Of a DNA stretch of 16,781 bases, positions 14,412 through 16,781 are shown piece after piece; positions within the stretch are counted from its first letter, which is position 1, and the number at the start of each line of letters is the position of its first letter. The notes below the pieces were generated by a model. It did no database searches. It saw only the letters and a program-made list of their open reading frames with translations, and had not been told where the DNA came from. The position numbers and the translations under genes are program-made. The stretch is from an uncultured Lachnospiraceae bacterium (lineage in GTDB: Bacteria; Bacillota; Clostridia; Lachnospirales; Lachnospiraceae). The stretch covers positions 1 through 16,781 of the forward strand of contig CADBOW010000137.1 of NCBI GenBank assembly GCA_902796375.1. Direction: 5' to 3'.

Positions 14412-14783
14412 TTACTGGAAATTATTCGGATTGTATGGCGGCTGCTGAGGCTGCTGCATCGGCGGCTGCTGAGGCTGCTGATATCCGCCCGGCTGCTGGT
14501 ATCCACCCGGCTGCGGTGCTGCACCATACATCGGACGCGGTGCCATCTGCGGCATCTGAACGCCGATATGACGTAAATGTGCATCCTGTCCAATCAGGAT
14601 TGCGTAGATACCTGCCGGAATACTTGCAAACGCCACGGTCTGCATCAGGCCCTGAAATAACTGGTATGCTACAAGTCCGCCCTTGTACTGTGTTGCACCA
14701 ATGATCGTTGCAACCAGTCCCAGAACCACAACCGAAGCGGCTATGATAAGTAACGCTGTTTTGATCTTTTCTCTGATAATCAT
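14412..14783 (-). CDS. Small two-TM membrane protein with Pro/Gln-rich C-terminal tail
   Basis: 123 residues. Two membrane helices (about 9-31 and 43-65) are followed by a tail (78-123) rich in Pro, Gln, Gly and Tyr, with repeated GGYQQP and QQPP motifs. No enzymatic motif is seen and the family is not recognised. The tail resembles the low-complexity segments of the next two proteins, suggesting related partners or a shared sorting or assembly role. The start has AAAGGAGAG 6 nt upstream; a good promoter lies at 14825-14853 and a strong terminator at 14360-14399, so it appears to be its own transcription unit. Confidence 0.8.
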   Translation of the reverse strand: MIIREKIKTALLIIAASVVVLGLVATIIGATQYKGGLVAYQLFQGLMQTVAFASIPAGIYAILIGQDAHLRHIGVQMPQMAPRPMYGAAPQPGGYQQPGGYQQPQQPPMQQPQQPPYNPNNFQ

Positions 14784-14824
14784 ACTCTTCTCTCCTTTAC
14801 ACGGTCAGATTTATTACTATGGAA

Positions 14825-14853
14825 ATTATACCTTTTTCATAGCTAAAACGCAA
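14825..14853 (-). promoter_or_regulatory. Promoter of the two-TM Pro/Gln-tail gene
   Basis: The minus strand has TTGCGT (14848-14853), 17 bp, and a perfect TATAAT (14825-14830). Transcription would start near 14818, leaving a 35-nt leader with a good ribosome binding site. Confidence 0.7.
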
Positions 14854-14861
14854 CCGTCATT

Positions 14862-16520
14862 CTATGGAATTCCCAATTCCTTTTTGGATTTCGTCTTAAT
14901 GAAACTGAGCGCTTTTGCCACAGTGGAGAATTTTCCGGAAACGTACTTCTGCGCAGCGGTTGAAATAAAGCCTTCATAGTTTTTATCCTGGAAAGTTACC
15001 GCTTTCTGTGTGATCCCCTCGTTCACCTGACTCCATACCGCGATGGGGTTCTGTCCTCCGAAGAACTTCCGCGCGGCATAATTCTTCTTCAGCTTTCCTG
15101 CAGCAAGCTGCCGGTTCGCCTCCTTGTTATTCACCACATCCCCGCATTTGTTCGTGATCTGGACACCGATCGCCGGATCACAGGTAAGCTCGTACAGGAT
15201 GAAAGCGCAAAGCTCCGGATTCGGAGTCTTCTTTCCGACAGATACATAGGTTCCGCCCCAGTAGAAGCTGGACGGACCTGCACAGGTTGCCCAGGAACCA
15301 TCGGTAGCACCATATCCCTGAAATACGCCGATCATCCAGGGGCAGCCGAAATAACAGAATACATTTCCGCCATCCTTCATATTATCTGCCCATTTCTCAT
15401 CCCACATATTTGACTTGTTGGTGTACCCTTTGCTCACCAGCTTCTTGGCATATGTGATATATGTCTTCATGGTATCATCCGTTTTGAACACTTCCTGTCC
15501 CTTCGAGTTTGTCTGAACCCAGGGCTTCGAATGTGTATTTATGATCGCATAGTAGATGTCCTTCGGTCCGGAGACGATCTTATACCCCTTCGCCTTCAGC
15601 TTTGCCGCCGCACGGAAGAAGGAATCCCAGTCCTTCAGCTGCTCCTGGATCTCCTTCGGATCATCCGTTCCGAAGACCTTCTTCGCGATGGCCCGGTTAT
15701 AGAATACAGAGCCTGCGGTTGACTGCCAGGTAACCGCCTTCAGCTTGCCCTTATAGGTTCCGAACTCCTTCGCATAATCATAGGAGTTCTGCATCATGGC
15801 ATCCGTGAACCCTATGGTCTTCAGATCCAGAGTCTTGGAATCATCGTCGATCCAGTATTTGGCACTTCCGATATCCGCAGGGATCAGGGATGGATACTTG
15901 TTGCTCGCAAATGCAGCATCGATTATCTCAATGCTCTGCTCCGATGCAACCCCCAGATTAACGTATTTTACATATGGCTTCAGCTTCGGATACTTGTTCA
16001 GCACGATATCCAGCTTCTTCTTAAAATCATCATCCCAGCTGTAAGCGTAAATCGTCTTTGCTTTGGTCCACTTTGATGTATCCGGAACCTTCAGCTTCGC
16101 CTTCACGGTTGTGGCCTTCTTCAGTTTTCCCGAATCAGCGAATACATAGAGCTTGTTTCCAAGGTACATCTCGCCGGTTACCATGACACCTTCCTTAAAG
16201 TAGTACTTTGCTCCGCCGATGGTCTTCCATCCAACCTGCATTTCCCCGGATGCCTTGAAATAATACCATTTCTTACTGATCCTCTGCCAACCGGTCTGCA
16301 TATATCCTTTCTTGTCAAAATGATACCATTTGCTGCCGATCTGCTCCCATTTGTTGACCGCATGCTTTCCGTTGGAATACTGATAATAATATCCCGTCTC
16401 GTCCTTCAGCCATTTCCCTCCTGCAGCCTCAGCAGTTCCGCTGCTCAGCATAACTGCTGCCACTGCAAATACCAGCAGCATGGCCGCAAAAAGAAATGTC
16501 CCCCTTACTCTTGCTTTCAA
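14862..16520 (-). CDS. Secreted protein: wall-binding repeats fused to an extracellular solute-binding domain
   Basis: 552 residues. A signal peptide (1-32; basic start, hydrophobic core, cleavage expected after AEA) has no lipobox cysteine. Residues 36-136 carry about five repeats of the choline-binding/glucan-binding type (for example WEQIGSKWYHFDKKGYMQTG at 58-77, with equivalents at 78-97 and 98-116). From about 155 to 545 the sequence resembles a family 1 extracellular solute-binding protein, with VTWQSTAGSVFYNRAIAKKVFG (263-284), FGCPWMIG (391-398) and a late WGGTYVSVGKK...FILYEL segment (421-445). It should be held at the cell wall and bind a sugar or similar ligand. The start is TTG at 16520, supported by AAAGGAGGGG 5 nt upstream. 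No ABC permease or ATPase is in the window, which is unusual for this family. Confidence 0.85.
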   Translation of the reverse strand: MKARVRGTFLFAAMLLVFAVAAVMLSSGTAEAAGGKWLKDETGYYYQYSNGKHAVNKWEQIGSKWYHFDKKGYMQTGWQRISKKWYYFKASGEMQVGWKTIGGAKYYFKEGVMVTGEMYLGNKLYVFADSGKLKKATTVKAKLKVPDTSKWTKAKTIYAYSWDDDFKKKLDIVLNKYPKLKPYVKYVNLGVASEQSIEIIDAAFASNKYPSLIPADIGSAKYWIDDDSKTLDLKTIGFTDAMMQNSYDYAKEFGTYKGKLKAVTWQSTAGSVFYNRAIAKKVFGTDDPKEIQEQLKDWDSFFRAAAKLKAKGYKIVSGPKDIYYAIINTHSKPWVQTNSKGQEVFKTDDTMKTYITYAKKLVSKGYTNKSNMWDEKWADNMKDGGNVFCYFGCPWMIGVFQGYGATDGSWATCAGPSSFYWGGTYVSVGKKTPNPELCAFILYELTCDPAIGVQITNKCGDVVNNKEANRQLAAGKLKKNYAARKFFGGQNPIAVWSQVNEGITQKAVTFQDKNYEGFISTAAQKYVSGKFSTVAKALSFIKTKSKKELGIP

Positions 16521-16525
16521 TACAA

Positions 16526-16535
16526 CCCCTCCTTT
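16526..16535 (-). promoter_or_regulatory. Ribosome binding site supporting a TTG start
   Basis: AAAGGAGGGG on the minus strand lies 5 nt before TTG at 16518-16520, which begins a clear signal peptide. No in-frame ATG is near enough to use it. Confidence 0.8.
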
Positions 16536-16538
16536 CGA

Positions 16539-16577
16539 TTTTCAGACCTTGTTTTCAGATCTCGTTTTCAGTTACCC
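16539..16577. repeat. Three 13-bp direct repeats in the leader of the solute-binding gene
   Basis: TTTTCAG (plus strand) recurs at 16539, 16552 and 16565, each exactly 13 bp apart; on the minus strand the repeated core is CTGAAAA. It lies between the promoter region and the ribosome binding site, in the predicted leader RNA. The rest of each unit is less conserved. Confidence 0.6.
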
Positions 16578-16609
16578 TCTTTTTCCTTTTTAATCTCCAA
16601 CCCTCTTTT

Positions 16610-16626
16610 ATTATAGAAATATTATA
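16610..16626 (-). promoter_or_regulatory. Candidate -10 elements for the solute-binding gene
   Basis: Two perfect TATAAT hexamers lie 11 bp apart on the minus strand (16621-16626 and 16610-16615), in an AT-rich stretch after the tRNA terminator. Neither has a strong -35 at 17 bp. The leader would be about 85-95 nt. Confidence 0.45.
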
Positions 16627-16669
16627 TCACTCCTGAAGGAAATGGAGGATATAAATTCTTTTTTACACG

Positions 16670-16717
16670 AAAAAAAAGAGCCAAAGGCCTAGCTTGAAGC
16701 TAAGTCCTCAGCCCTCC
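16670..16717 (-). terminator. Intrinsic terminator after the tRNA-Lys gene
   Basis: A long imperfect hairpin on the minus strand, with TAGC/GCTA at the top, a mismatch, several G-T pairs and a GAGGGCTGA...TTGGCTC base, runs directly into eight T residues (16670-16677). It closes the transcript that contains the tRNA. Confidence 0.8.
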
Positions 16718-16722
16718 TGTAG

Positions 16723-16781
16723 TGGGCCGCCGGGGGCTCGAACCCCGCACACCCTGATTAAGAGTCAGGTGCTCTACCAAA
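16723..16781 (-). tRNA. tRNA-Lys (anticodon CUU), 5' end beyond window
   Basis: The visible 59 nt run from the D-loop (TTTGGTAGAGC) to the discriminator A at 16723. The anticodon stem CCTGA/TCAGG encloses CTCTTAA, giving anticodon CUU (reads AAG). The T arm is CGGGG-TTCGAGC-CCCCG, and the 3' acceptor strand is GCGGCCC. The genomic bases after the discriminator are CTA, not CCA, so CCA must be added after transcription. About 17 nt of the 5' side lie outside the window. Confidence 0.93.

Noticed and set aside
16723..16781. tRNA pseudogene or integration-site scar because CCA is not encoded
   Set aside because: Anticodon and T arms pair correctly and the acceptor strand is intact. Many bacterial tRNA genes lack encoded CCA, the 5' part is simply outside the window, and no integrase or mobile gene is nearby.

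Overview
The window looks like a piece of a Firmicutes chromosome, most likely Clostridia and plausibly Lachnospiraceae. This is inferred from strong AGGAGG ribosome binding sites, a TTG start with a perfect Shine-Dalgarno, choline-binding-type wall repeats, a superoxide-reductase-like protein, and familiar protein types such as the macro-domain/HTH-like fusion. All 14 protein genes and one partial tRNA lie on the minus strand, so transcription runs from high to low coordinates. No integrase, transposase, phage gene or CRISPR array was seen.

Layout in transcription order. (1) 16781-16670: a tRNA-Lys(CUU) cut by the window edge, followed by a strong terminator. (2) 16520-11533, an envelope cluster: a secreted wall-repeat/solute-binding fusion; a two-TM protein with a Pro/Gln tail; a zinc-ribbon/QQPG-repeat/multi-TM protein; a DUF3137-type protein with a Pro/Gly-rich N-terminus; and LemA. 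Three successive membrane proteins carry low-complexity Pro/Gln/Gly segments. (3) 11449-8341: a membrane HD-GYP phosphodiesterase with an ECF-S-like N-terminal membrane domain, then a DHH-family phosphoesterase with a clear terminator. (4) 8159-7227: a cysteine-synthase-family enzyme with a good promoter. (5) 7226-6856: a 371-bp non-coding region holding a probable terminator, a long-loop inverted repeat and a 13-copy, 13-bp degenerate tandem array that runs into the promoter of an MscS-type channel (6855-5977). (6) 5881-444, a probable operon: EAL phosphodiesterase with downstream PAS-like regions, macro-domain/HTH-like protein (15-nt gap), polytopic GT-C-like protein (20-nt gap), and a membrane-anchored GT2 glycosyltransferase (90-nt gap). 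(7) 333-1: a superoxide-reductase-like protein that has lost the cysteines of the desulforedoxin domain and runs off the window.

Themes: cyclic-di-GMP turnover (intact EAL and intact HD-GYP, plus a DHH enzyme that could act on linear dinucleotides), cell-surface glycan or envelope work (GT2, GT-C-like, wall-repeat protein, LemA/DUF3137) and stress (MscS, superoxide reductase, cysteine synthesis). The most unusual points are the promoter-linked 13-bp array upstream of mscS, the LemA/DUF3137/low-complexity membrane cluster, and the solute-binding protein carried on wall-binding repeats. Functions come from recognised motifs read by eye; no database search was run.
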